From Ginkgo biloba (Eukaryota > Streptophyta > Ginkgoopsida > Ginkgoales > Ginkgoaceae), in NCBI GenBank assembly GCA_024626585.1, contig JANKJI010000011.1, positions 138,399,924 through 138,411,530 of the forward strand: a stretch of DNA of 11,607 nucleotides, in the 5' to 3' direction. Position numbers and translations under genes: made by a program. Every line of letters starts with the position of its first letter. The stretch's first letter is position 1. A model generated the notes under the pieces. The model was not told the origin of the DNA. It was given only the letters and a program-made list of their open reading frames with translations, and ran no database searches. Shown piece by piece: positions 1 through 8,902 of the stretch.

Positions 1-1200
1 TTCCTTATCTTAAGAGGGCTCAAGGTTTTTTCAAGTAGCAACATCTGGACCTCCTAGATCTCGCATCTTGTTCAAACACCCTAAAAAGGCTTAACACATA
101 CCCCAAAATATCGTGATGGGAAGGAGCCTCAAAATTTTGACATTTGGTGCCATTGCAATCTTCTGTCGATTGTGACTCCTTTAAACACTCTAAATGGACC
201 CCTAACCACTGGAAAATGATGATGAGACAAGATCATACCACATGGAATGATCTCAGACTTCGCAGGGTTGTCATAATTTTTTACCTTCAAAATATCGTTT
301 GAGTTATGACTTTCAGAGATGTATTGGACCATGACGTGTGTCTTTATCTTGGGAGCCTAAGGACCTACCATATTTTTATTAAGTGCACTAAGCTCCTCAT
401 CACTATATGAAGGGGAGCTATGAGATGGTGGAAGGTGTTAATATCTCATACCTTTGGGGACCCACAACCTTTTAAAATGACCTGTGTCTCACCTTTTGAT
501 CTTGGGATATTGCAAGCCTGTGGGATGCCTAAGATTATGACACTAGGCAATATCTTAGAGTCTATGAGACCTGTGACACTTCAAATGATTTCTCCCAAGT
601 CTTTTTATACTTTTATGATGAGGGAGAATATGAGGGCTTAACATATGGCATGCTCTCGGGTACTTAGGGCTCATGACACTTAGCACAAATATTTTATCCT
701 TTTTGAACCTTCATGAGGGAAGGTGGGATGTGATTAATCCATGCGACATGATCATGTGAGCTTAGACCTCAAAATTTCCTTAGCATTTTTAAACCATCCA
801 ACGAGGGATATCGCATGATGCCACCTTGCATCACCATTACAGACTCTGAACCAACAACTTCACAAAAATATTGTAGGAGATGATTTTTCACATATACACT
901 TAGTGGAAAAAAATGGAAGAACACCATGTGGCTAGCTCTCATGAAGCAAGAATCTCACCACTTAGACACTTAAGAATTTTTTCCCCTAGGCCTTCTTACC
1001 AAGCTTGCCATGATGGCTCTGTTCTTTAGGAGAGTATGTGAATACATAGGGGCATGGGATTCTAATGTAGCGATACAAGAAATGTGTACACAAGTAGAGA
1101 TTTATACCGATTAAAGTTGGATGTTGTATGATATCATCATTCTATGCTTGTGGAGAATGCCTCGTCAACAACTCTATAATAGTCAATTTTAGTTTTTATT
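1..1200. other. Gene-free, relatively GC-rich spacer
   Basis: No supported gene is visible. Sampled lines are about 42-45% GC, against 15-32% in sampled lines between 1200 and 1500. This contrast suggests an inserted or formerly functional segment, perhaps an eroded transposable element. The only open frames are under 75 codons on either strand, and neither resembles a family I recognise. No terminal repeats, tRNA or rRNA were seen. The identity of this block is unknown. Confidence 0.5.
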
Positions 1201-2694
1201 ATATTTTTTTAGATTTCATGCCACAAATGCATAATGTGTTGCACTTTATTGCAATGCCTCTATTTGAAATTTTTTCTAAACTCAATATATTTTGTATGGA
1301 ATAATTATCCATTAACATAAAAAATATTATGGGAATTAGTTATTTCACTTGGGCAATTATAATCCATTTCACCAATTGGATTATAGTTTCTCCACTATCA
1401 ATAACATAATGAATTTACATATTAGAAAAGGATAAAATTGGAGAATCAAATAGGTAATTATATTATTATTATTGGTGTAAAAAATAAGTAAATAAATAAA
1501 GGATCGATATTTTATTATAAATTAATTTGATCTTAAATCTTAACTTATTCATGAAATTAAATTTTATACATATAATTACAAAGAGTTAGGTAGGGGGCAG
1601 GTGTGGATTTTAATATCATAGAAATAATTTCAAGGTGCACATCAAGCGCATCTGACTTATTATTAACAACTTACGAAGATAATAGCTTGTAATTTTCACA
1701 CACACACACAACCAACAACACCCCCAAAGACTATGTAGAAAATCAAATAGGATCTGACTCAGCACCTCATCTAATTGACCATTATACTAGTACAAGAATT
1801 ATGAAATCTTCAAAATCTCTTTAATTCAATTTGTATAAGGATCATGGCATATTGGTCCTTTCAAACCACCAAAGAGAAATGGCAACTGGGAGAACATGTA
1901 GCAACAAATGTGAAGTAAGGAATACATAGCGACAAACTATAAGGATTGTATAGTAGATAATAACCAGAGGTAAAATGTAGGGAAGTGTTTCATTCATAAC
2001 TCAAAGTGGATTTGTAGCCCTATAGGGAATGGCACTCCTTAAGGGTGATCAAGGAGAGATGCCTAGTCAAACTATCTAGGGGGATGCAATCCAAATATAA
2101 AAGGATTCAAGATCTGATGTAGGTTCTTAGAGAGGGGATTGGGATGTTGAACCCCTATCTTAGAATCTAACAAGGAGGTGGGACCACTCAAAAATTCTAA
2201 AGAGTGATATAAGAGTGCACTTATACTTAGTGAGGGATTTTTTCATGTTTAGGGAGGAGGAGTGCAAATAGTAGGAACATAAATTATTCTCTAAGGAAGA
2301 TGAAGAGTTTTCATAAGGTGATGACCTAGATGACATAATAGGGAGATTTATGATGGAATGTTGATTGTCAAGTTGACCTTTGAAGATATTAATGAGATTT
2401 GCATTAAGCTAATAGCTAGAACTTTGATCAAGAAATTTTATAGTTTAGTACTAAGCCCTTGGATATTATAACAATGGAAAACAATAACCTAGGGAGGTAT
2501 AATTCAAGTTTCAATCCACTTTATGATCTCCATATCATTGTGATGAGTTAGATCTTCTAAAAGTGGCCCTATTTATGGATTAACATGATCCTATATCAAT
2601 ATAGTGGGTAGGGGATATGATATCCCTATAATATCCTTTTATAGAATCTTGATGAGAATTAAGAGTAAAGATAAATGAAGAAATATGAAACTAG
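1201..2694. other. Gene-free AT-rich spacer left of the retrotransposon
   Basis: Stops are dense in the frames I read and no gene could be supported. The sequence is strongly AT-rich around 1440-1500 and contains a short CA microsatellite. It ends at the left target-site copy of the retrotransposon at 2695. Parts near 2000-2600 might be old transposon coding sequence, but no domain motif survives well enough to say so. Confidence 0.5.
1697..1710. repeat. (CA)7 microsatellite
   Basis: Seven uninterrupted CA units in gene-free spacer. This is a simple-sequence repeat of the kind that arises by replication slippage; no function is implied. Confidence 0.9.
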
Positions 2695-2699
2695 AGAAG
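2695..2699. repeat. Target-site duplication, left copy (AGAAG)
   Basis: These five bases directly abut the outer end of the left LTR. The five bases abutting the other outer end (7584-7588) read AGGAG, which is 4 of 5 identical with one transition. Five-base duplications are usual for plant LTR retrotransposons. The single mismatch fits the age implied by LTR divergence, but five bases alone are weak evidence. Confidence 0.55.
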
Positions 2700-3575
2700 T
2701 GTTGAGAGGGAGAAGTATAATCTAACACTTCACCTCAATAACTATCCACTCATTAGTGACTAGGGATTAATGATACTAGGTAATGTAGTGCAAACATTTA
2801 AGAAGAAAAGTTTAAACTTACTCCACGTACTAAAACCATGTGTTAGTGAGATGGGATTATTATAGAATACTACCAATATATGATAATCCTACATTTGTAT
2901 CGCATAAGCTATAATAATACAAGTTTTAAATTGAGCAAAGTATCATAATACATAATAATCAATCATTCATTAATAGAAACCAAGTAAAATAAATGCATTG
3001 TAAACTAAGTTTTTATTAATTGAATAATATTTGAGAATATAAAAGAATAAATTAAAAGGATAGAAGTAATGAATATCATAAATGAAGTAGCTCCTAAATT
3101 CTCTCCTCTTTCATTTTGCACTAGTGCCTTCTAAACTTATTTTTAAAAATTCCTTCTTTGAATAAATAATTGGACAAAGTTTCTTTACTATTCTATTTTT
3201 TCTCTCTTTACTTGTAAAAAGAGAGGTTATTATATAGAGTAAGAGAGAAGATTCCAATCCATCATTTTCTCACATAGAGATTGAACCTCTCTAGTATACT
3301 TAGGATTAATCTTATTTCTAACTTATTCCTTCTTATGAGGAAAATGAACGGACCTTTATTGATCATAATTGACCATTTTATTTTTATTATTTCCTTAATT
3401 ATCCTTTAAGATTCTAAGAAACTTATCCTATTTCTTATGTAATTCAAATTTGGTTATACCATAAGAAACCATGGAAAATAGTCCACCATTTTTGGTAGAA
3501 TGCCAAGTAGTAATCTTAGCAATTTATAAATGGATTTTTGCATAATTTGCATTGGTGGAATTTTGGATGTTAATT
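2700..3575 (-). repeat. 3' LTR of the minus-strand retrotransposon
   Basis: This 876-base repeat aligns along its length with 6700-7583 at roughly 75-82% identity by eye, with small indels. The best conserved blocks include a core near 3069-3100 matching 7075-7110 almost exactly, and the end ATTGGTGGAATTTTGG. It ends at its left side with TGTTGAG (the minus-strand CTCAACA terminus). At its right side TGTTAA is followed by TT where the other LTR has CA, so the canonical minus-strand TG start has mutated. The polypurine tract expected just outside 3575 is not recognisable; only a degenerate stretch reading AGTGAGCAA on the minus strand is present. Confidence 0.85.
3230..3236 (-). promoter_or_regulatory. 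Possible LTR promoter TATA box (TATATAA)
   Basis: The minus strand reads TATATAA about 340 bases into the 3' LTR, a reasonable place for the end of U3. The matching place in the 5' LTR (around 7230-7242) has changed and no longer reads as a TATA box. The motif is short and the region AT-rich, so this is tentative. Confidence 0.3.
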
Positions 3576-3908
3576 GATTGCTCACTAAAGTATAAGGGTA
3601 ATAGAGTACCTGATGGATAATTTACTTCACTACATGAATACCCAAGGTTATTTTAGGATTCTTTCAACTATGTATCTAAAATGATGTCTAGAGATAGATA
3701 ATATTTTAATATTATCAAATTTCATAGTGCAAAAAGGAAGTATGATAACTTTAAACATTGAATCTAATATATAACAAACATAAACATACAACTTATCTAA
3801 TAGTATAAGCATATAAGGTTGGAATATCCCATGATCATAATTATTATCTTAAAGGGTTAGATAGGTCACAACCTCAGTATTTGAGGATGACATTAGTGAG
3901 ATCAAGAG

Positions 3909-3922
3909 TTGGGCGTGCCCAA
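3909..3922. repeat. Short palindrome TTGGGC-GT-GCCCAA
   Basis: Perfect 6-base arms around a 2-base centre, conspicuous because it is GC-rich inside an AT-rich retrotransposon interior. It may be chance; no function is assigned. Confidence 0.6.
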
Positions 3923-4959
3923 TTTCATTTCTATTATTAGAAATTAAAAGTAAAACAAAGTAAAATTATAATGATATAGTATTCGATCAAATAATGTGCT
4001 AATTTCAATAGATTAGATGACCATTGCATTATCTAGATATAACTTAGATTATGAGCTAAAGTTGATAATTTAGTTTATTCTCTTCAAGATAAGGTGATTT
4101 TTGTTATGACCTAAACACTAGATGATGTTGAGCATGTTGAGGTCATTTGAAGTCATGTAATTTAAGAGAGAGCATGATGGAATGATTTAATATAAAAATA
4201 GAGATATAGTATTAAGGCTCATGGATTATGAAATGTGTGAGATCACAATGGACTTGTATCGATGATAAAAAAAATTGATAAATATCAAAGATGGTTTGCT
4301 ATGAGAGACTAATAAGAAAGGAAGGTATAGAACCCATGAACTTAGTTGTCAATTGATTTTGACTTTGGATAACTCAAAATCCTAAACTAAGTGATGAGGA
4401 TTACAAGATTATTTGGAAGAAAGATCTATCAACTTTTGTATACATGAGATAAAAGTGAGAACTTAATCATACATATATGAATTATGGGAGGTTAAAAACT
4501 AATTAAAAGAAAATTACTATTTGAGATTATATGTGAACAAATAATTATCTTATAATGTGAAATGATATAAAATATCATACTAAACAAAAATTAAACCTAA
4601 CCCTAACACATAGTACTCTTGTCAAGTTTGGGGTTTATTAGTATGGACTAATGATGGTGGAGAATGTGTATGGGTGGATGGATATGGACTAAACATATGC
4701 ATGAAAAAATAAATGCAATGGATACCAATGAATTCTTTGGGATTCTATATAAAATAGCTCCACAAGAATATAATAAGGTAACTATAATAGTGGTTTGAGT
4801 TTAGGTTTTAGACTACTAGCATCATTAATGCCCGATTCAATAAGGACTAAGGGGTGAATGGAATGATTATTGATGAAGCATAAACCTAGGCCTAGATGTG
4901 ATGAAGCCTAATTTGAGCATTGGAGTGAGTGGTCCTATCCTCTATATAAGAATGTTCAT

Positions 4960-4975
4960 CACACACACACACACA
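4960..4975. repeat. (CA)8 microsatellite
   Basis: Eight perfect CA units inside the retrotransposon interior. They probably arose or expanded after insertion. Confidence 0.9.
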
Positions 4976-6679
4976 TAGAGATTAGTTTTCTTATTTATAG
5001 TGGGAGATTATGGATAGTGGATGAAAGTGTGAAATTTTATCAGAATAAGAATGTATTATGATAGTCCTAAGATCTCCATTAATTAGGAATTATGTAATCA
5101 ATAAAAGATTAGCATTGTACAAGATATGATAAATTGATATTTGCTAAAAATAATACATGAAATAACAAGTATGTCTAAGAAGACTTTATAAGCATGGGTT
5201 ATGGATTTGATCAACACTATTAAATTGTTTGATAACTATCTAAGAGTCAGATTACTACAAGCTAAATGTATTATTTTCAAATGGTAAAAAATGTCCATGA
5301 GGCTAATTTTTCTTGATATTCTACTTGTTGTTGATAATTACGTGGTAGAAAAAATAACTTGAGAAGATGTTAATGACATAATCATTGGTGATTGGTAGAA
5401 ATAGGTACAATAGTAATGCGAATCGCTAATAGGATAATGTTGATTATGAATGGCCAACTATATCTATGTCGTAAGCATGAGTCAAAAGTGATATGATAAA
5501 TGTATAGCTAATGGAAGCTAAATGGACTATGATAAGAGGGATGATCTGATGAATTACATAATAGGTACCTAAGGAAAGCATAGATGATGGATATTATAAT
5601 AGTTAAAGGCCTAGGTTTATACCATTATATAGTGATATGACTAGTTTATGATAGCTAGTAGTTATGTAGATATATGAATGGATGATGGGATCCAAGTGGA
5701 TGATAACAATAAGAATGGTGATGTGATAGGTACACATGACTACCATATATGAAGGCTAATGTAAAGGTTTAAAGTCTAATTTTATTTTTTCCATTTAATT
5801 AAAATATGATTCAAGTCTTAATGATGGATTAGGTATGTCTTAATAATCCTAAAGTCTTTAAAGCATATAATGAGAAATACTATTCATGACTTCTAGTCAG
5901 ATCTCATGGATAAGGATTAGACATGGGTTAAGTTAGTGATGAAATCCAATATCTCATGTGGAATAACAATCCAACTTGGGGGTAAAAATCAATCTAGTAG
6001 GATAAATCAAGTTACACACTTGATTCTCAAAATATAGGTCTATAAGTATAGTATTCCTTTGAATGCTTTATCAGTTGGATGGATCCAATTAGCATACATT
6101 ATGTGTCTCTTGAAAGACCTTGGATCTCACTTAAGGGACCTTCCACATGTCAAATAATACTAAGGATTTCATAATAGGGGCCTATTTAGCCTAAGTTGAC
6201 TCCACCTTTTGACTGATTTCAGTTAATGGGAAAAGTGTAAACTCATATGCATGCCCCATTAACCTATGTTGTTTCTACTTCCTTTTAATTTTAAATTTCA
6301 TATCTTACTTATTTAAGAATTGAGTATGCCATATATGTAATAATATGCATTGATTTTATGACACCCATGCACTTTTATTCACACTATAGAAAGCCACATC
6401 AATTAAATACAATCAATGTTATTTTATATAAAAAATCTAGTTTCTTAGAAACTATAGTGATTAGACAAAATTAACATGTCTTCATGTATAATATAATTGC
6501 GTAAGAAAATTATTTAATGATATAATGGAAGTTAACACTCTAAATAAAATATCGCGTACTGTGCAAATGCATCGATCTATGCAAAAAATCTATATAATCT
6601 AATATGTATATATAAAAGAATATGTGAAACTCCTCCTAAATTAAAAAATAAAAAAAAATTAAGAACATACTAAAGGGTT

Positions 6680-6696
6680 CTTGAGTAGAGTCGCCA
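6680..6696 (-). promoter_or_regulatory. Retrotransposon primer binding site, tRNA-Arg type
   Basis: The minus strand reads TGGCGACTCTACTCAAG, starting 3 bases inside the 5' LTR. From memory, plant tRNA-Arg(ACG) ends CAGCGGAGTCGCCA, whose complement begins TGGCGACTCCGCTGGGG. The first nine bases match exactly and about 13 of 17 match overall. The first two mismatches are C-to-T and G-to-A changes at what would have been a CpG. The site's position, its opening TGG and its spacing fix the element's orientation. Confidence 0.75.
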
Positions 6697-6699
6697 CTT

Positions 6700-7583
6700 T
6701 GTTGAGGCTAGAGAAATGGACTTTAGCACTTAATGTCAACAACTATTCACTCATTAGTGTGTAGGCATTTGTGATACTAGAGAATGTATTGTAAACATTT
6801 AAGAAGAAAAGTGTGAACTTTCCCTACATTTTGAAACCATATGTTTATGAGTTAGAAGTATTCTAGAATGCTACCAATGGATGTGAATCCTACCACTAGA
6901 GTTCAAAATTTATAGTACTACAAGTAAAAAACTAATAAAAGTATTACAAAATATAATAATCAATCATTTATCATTAGAAGCCAAATAAACCAAATGGCAA
7001 ATAAACTAGATTTCCATTAATTTAATGATATTTCATGAGAATATAGAAGAATAAAGGTAAAAGGAGGGAAATAATGAATATCATAAATGAAGTAGCTCCT
7101 AAATGGTCTCCTCTTTCCCTTTGCACTAGTTACTTCTAAATTTTTTCTTGATAATTCCTACTTTGAGTAAATAATTCGATAGAGTTTTCCTATTATTCTT
7201 ATTTTTCTCTCTTTACTTGTGAAAAGAGAGTCCATGATACAAAGTGAGAGAGAAGCTTCCAATCGATCATTTTCTTACATAGAGATTGATCCTCTTCAAT
7301 ATACTTGGGATTAGTCTCATATCTAGTTCCTTCCTTCTTATGAGAAAAAGCAAGGTTCCTTTGTTGAATATGATTCGACCATTCTATTTTTTTATTATTT
7401 ACTCAATTATCCTCCAAGATTCTGAGAAACTTCTCCTCTTTCCTATGTTGTGAAAAATTGGTTACACCATGCGAAACCATAGTAAATAGTTCACCATTTA
7501 TGGTAATATATTAGTGAGTGATCATAGGAACTTTGTAAATGAATTTTGAGTAATTTTCATTGGTGGAATTTTGGGTGTTAACA
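6700..7583 (-). repeat. 5' LTR of the minus-strand retrotransposon
   Basis: This 884-base repeat is the better preserved of the pair. On the minus strand it starts TGTTAACACCC and ends CCTCAACA, giving short imperfect inverted termini (TGTTAA/CTCAACA) and the expected TG...CA boundaries. It lies directly beside the primer binding site. Shared blocks with 2700-3575 include CATTTAAGAAGAAAAG and TTTCTCTCTTTACTTGT. No coding sequence is present. Confidence 0.87.
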
Positions 7584-7588
7584 AGGAG
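7584..7588. repeat. Target-site duplication, right copy (AGGAG)
   Basis: Five bases immediately outside the 5' LTR that match AGAAG at 2695-2699 in four positions. They are read as the second copy of the insertion-site duplication with one transition. Confidence 0.55.
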
Positions 7589-8280
7589 GATAAATTATAG
7601 ATGGAACTCTTTAAACAAGTAGGAATGGTCTCTAATTGCAATATATACATTATCAAGAATTAATTTTCATCATCATTATGAAAATAATAGGTTGAAAATG
7701 TCTTGTAAAGGCTTGCAAAAACCTATGGTAATAAGATTATAATAATTGTGTCCAAATCAAATAAAGAGAGTCAAAGTATAATCTATAAGATTTACTCATC
7801 TATACCAAAATCTAGCTATAAAGCACAAATTAAAAGTAAATCAAGATATAAAATTTGGGATCCAAACATAAAACTTTCGTTATTTATTCAAAAAAGATTA
7901 GAAGAAATGAAAAGAGAGGGAGGAAAAAGGTGGAGAGCCTTTTCGATAGTCTAAGGTTGTAGATACTTCTTTCTCTTTTTCGCTACTCCTCCTTTGAAAT
8001 CTAAGTCTCTAATTCGGTAAAGTCTTCCTTTATAACTTCACATCAACCTTCTTTACTTTAAAGAAAATAATCAGTGTCATATACTTAAAACTCACCCAAA
8101 ATTCCAAAAATATTTACTTCTTGTAGTGACTAGTCATTGTGGAGAATTTAGACATCCATAAAGCTTTTGGATATTTTTATAGAGAAGGAGCTTTTGACAT
8201 TGCTTATGTACCATCCATTTAGAATCTTTTAAGAGCTTTATAACTACATTTATAAGACTATAAATGCATCTATAAATTAG
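7589..8280. other. Gene-free spacer between retrotransposon and XTH gene
   Basis: No supported gene. An open frame of 68 codons at 7748-7954 starts at GTG, lacks a eukaryotic start and resembles no family, so it is taken as chance. The stretch 7905-7935 is purine-rich and is followed by pyrimidine-rich sequence near 7970-8000. The 14-mer CACCCAAAATTCCA at 8093-8106 matches the retrotransposon LTR start in inverted orientation and may be a fragment or coincidence. Confidence 0.5.
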
Positions 8281-8400
8281 TTAATAATAAAAATAAATTT
8301 TATTTTTTAAATAAAAATTATTTTATTGTGATATGATTGATATAAATTATTATATAATATATAAATATATTTATTATATATTACTTATTATATAATTATA
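8281..8400. other. Extremely AT-rich block
   Basis: Only five of 120 bases are G or C. The block contains self-complementary runs, including AAAATAAA-T-TTTATTTT at 8290-8306 and long TATA/ATAT alternations at 8341-8400. It lies about 500-620 bases upstream of the XTH start. Such DNA unwinds easily and could act as a matrix attachment region, but that role is inferred from composition alone. Confidence 0.6.
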
Positions 8401-8438
8401 GGGTATGATGGTGCCCATTTTGAATGCCATCATACCCT
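8400..8438. repeat. Perfect 12-bp inverted repeat (hairpin)
   Basis: AGGGTATGATGG at 8400-8411 is the exact reverse complement of CCATCATACCCT at 8427-8438, with a 15-base loop. The arms are mixed-sequence, unlike the low-complexity AT block beside them, so chance is less likely. It could be the remains of a small foldback or MITE-type transposon, a protein-binding palindrome, or a transcribed hairpin. The stem is too short for a typical plant microRNA precursor. Confidence 0.8.
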
Positions 8439-8439
8439 T

Positions 8440-8837
8440 TTCTGTGTACAAGTAGTGAAAGAAATGGTTGTTTTTTAATGTTCCTAAAAGCTTCTCGGCG
8501 ATTTCTATAATATAGGAGAAGCGCCTGCTATATTATCGACAGTTTTGACTTGAGAAGGAAGTTTCGATTCTAAATATTTGATGACGATGTGGCCCTTTTG
8601 CTTGTATTTCAATTAAAATCATGCAATCGCCGCTCGCATAATATAATATTACACGTGAAAGATCGATTAGCAAAGAGTAGGGACTCATTTTTGTTAATTC
8701 GCCACAAAATGCACCTTGGCTTTGAAGCAACAAGCTGAGTGCTTAAAAACTTACCGTGTGCATCGCCATCATCATGTCTATCGTGCCTTCTGTCCTTGAA
8801 CTGATGACCTTCATATATGTTAGTCTCTCCCCCTGTG
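8440..8837 (+). promoter_or_regulatory. Upstream promoter region of the XTH gene
   Basis: This holds several short plant cis-element matches. They are a W-box core TTGACT at 8545-8550, a TGACG half-site at 8582-8586, an RY-type CATGCA at 8620-8625, and a palindromic G-box CACGTG at 8652-8657 inside ACACGTG, about 180 bases before the TATA box. The G-box is the strongest: its ACGT core is bound by bZIP and bHLH factors, and the ACACGTG context resembles an abscisic-acid response element. The others are short enough to occur by chance. No expression pattern can be read from sequence alone. Confidence 0.4.
8490..8536. repeat. Two overlapping inverted repeats
   Basis: GCTTCTC (8490-8496) pairs with GAGAAGC (8516-8522), and ATAATATAG (8507-8515) pairs with CTATATTAT (8528-8536). 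Both are perfect. The right arm of the first lies in the loop of the second, so only one can form at a time unless they make a pseudoknot. The pair lies about 300-350 bases upstream of the XTH TATA box. No function is known. Confidence 0.65.
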
Positions 8838-8845
8838 TATATATA
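8838..8845 (+). promoter_or_regulatory. TATA box of the XTH gene
   Basis: TATATATA followed by G, 58 bases before the chosen start codon. Plant transcription usually starts about 25-35 bases downstream, here near 8868-8880, giving a leader of roughly 25-35 bases. This placement excludes the in-frame ATG at 8852, and those further upstream, as the main start. Confidence 0.65.
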
Positions 8846-8902
8846 GACCTAATGCATGGCCTCAAATCACCAACCAAGGATTTCTGCTCACGCCTTACCA
8901 AC

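Larger units (their letters stand above)
3576..6699 (-). other. Internal region of the retrotransposon, no coding capacity
   Basis: These 3.1 kb between the LTRs contain no open frame above roughly 65 codons on either strand. I saw no zinc knuckle, reverse transcriptase YxDD box in a usable frame, or integrase motif. The plus strand is rich in A and G over long stretches (many GATGG and ATGATG words), meaning the element's own sense strand would be pyrimidine-rich. That is unusual for gag-pol and fits a non-coding interior. It includes a CA microsatellite and a small GC-rich palindrome at 3909-3922. Either a LARD-type element or a complete coding element eroded past recognition is possible. 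Confidence 0.6.
2700..7583 (-). mobile_element. Ancient non-autonomous LTR retrotransposon, minus strand
   Basis: This is a 4.88-kb element made of two direct repeats (2700-3575 and 6700-7583) around a 3.1-kb interior. Orientation comes from the primer binding site next to the right repeat. Read on the minus strand, the right LTR begins TGTTAACACCC, ends CCTCAACA, and is followed after a 3-base AAG spacer by TGGCGACTC, the start of a tRNA-Arg-type primer binding site. The left LTR ends CTCAACA on the same strand, but its opening TG has changed to AA. A candidate 5-bp duplication flanks the element. The interior has no reading frame over about 65 codons and no gag, protease, reverse transcriptase or integrase motif that I could find. 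A tRNA-Arg primer is used by Tat/Ogre-type Ty3/gypsy elements, so that lineage is possible. Without coding sequence the superfamily is an inference. It is probably LARD-like and was mobilised by a relative. Confidence 0.85.

Noticed and set aside
129-332. Minus-strand open frame of 67 codons
   Set aside because: No recognisable domain, no supporting splice neighbours, and of a length expected by chance in a relatively GC-rich block.
420-641. Plus-strand open frame of 73 codons
   Set aside because: No family resemblance, many methionines from ATG-rich repeat sequence, and no promoter or exon context.
2380-2600. Possible eroded LINE or copia coding sequence
   Set aside because: A few residues in one frame vaguely recall a transposon gag-like domain, but stops are frequent and no diagnostic motif survives.
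3576-3600. Alternative plus-strand orientation of the retrotransposon, with a primer site after the left LTR
   Set aside because: The sequence after 3575 does not begin with TGG or match a tRNA end that I know, whereas the minus strand beside the right LTR does.
4593-4606. Telomere-like words (AAACCTAACCCTAA)
   Set aside because: Fewer than three units, inside a retrotransposon interior; not a telomeric array.
7748-7954. Open frame of 68 codons, lysine- and serine-rich
   Set aside because: It begins with GTG, which plant nuclear genes do not normally use, and the composition simply follows the purine-rich DNA.
8533-8733. Minus-strand open frame of 66 codons in the XTH promoter
   Set aside because: Short, unrecognised, and lying over promoter motifs and hairpins; no evidence of a transcript.
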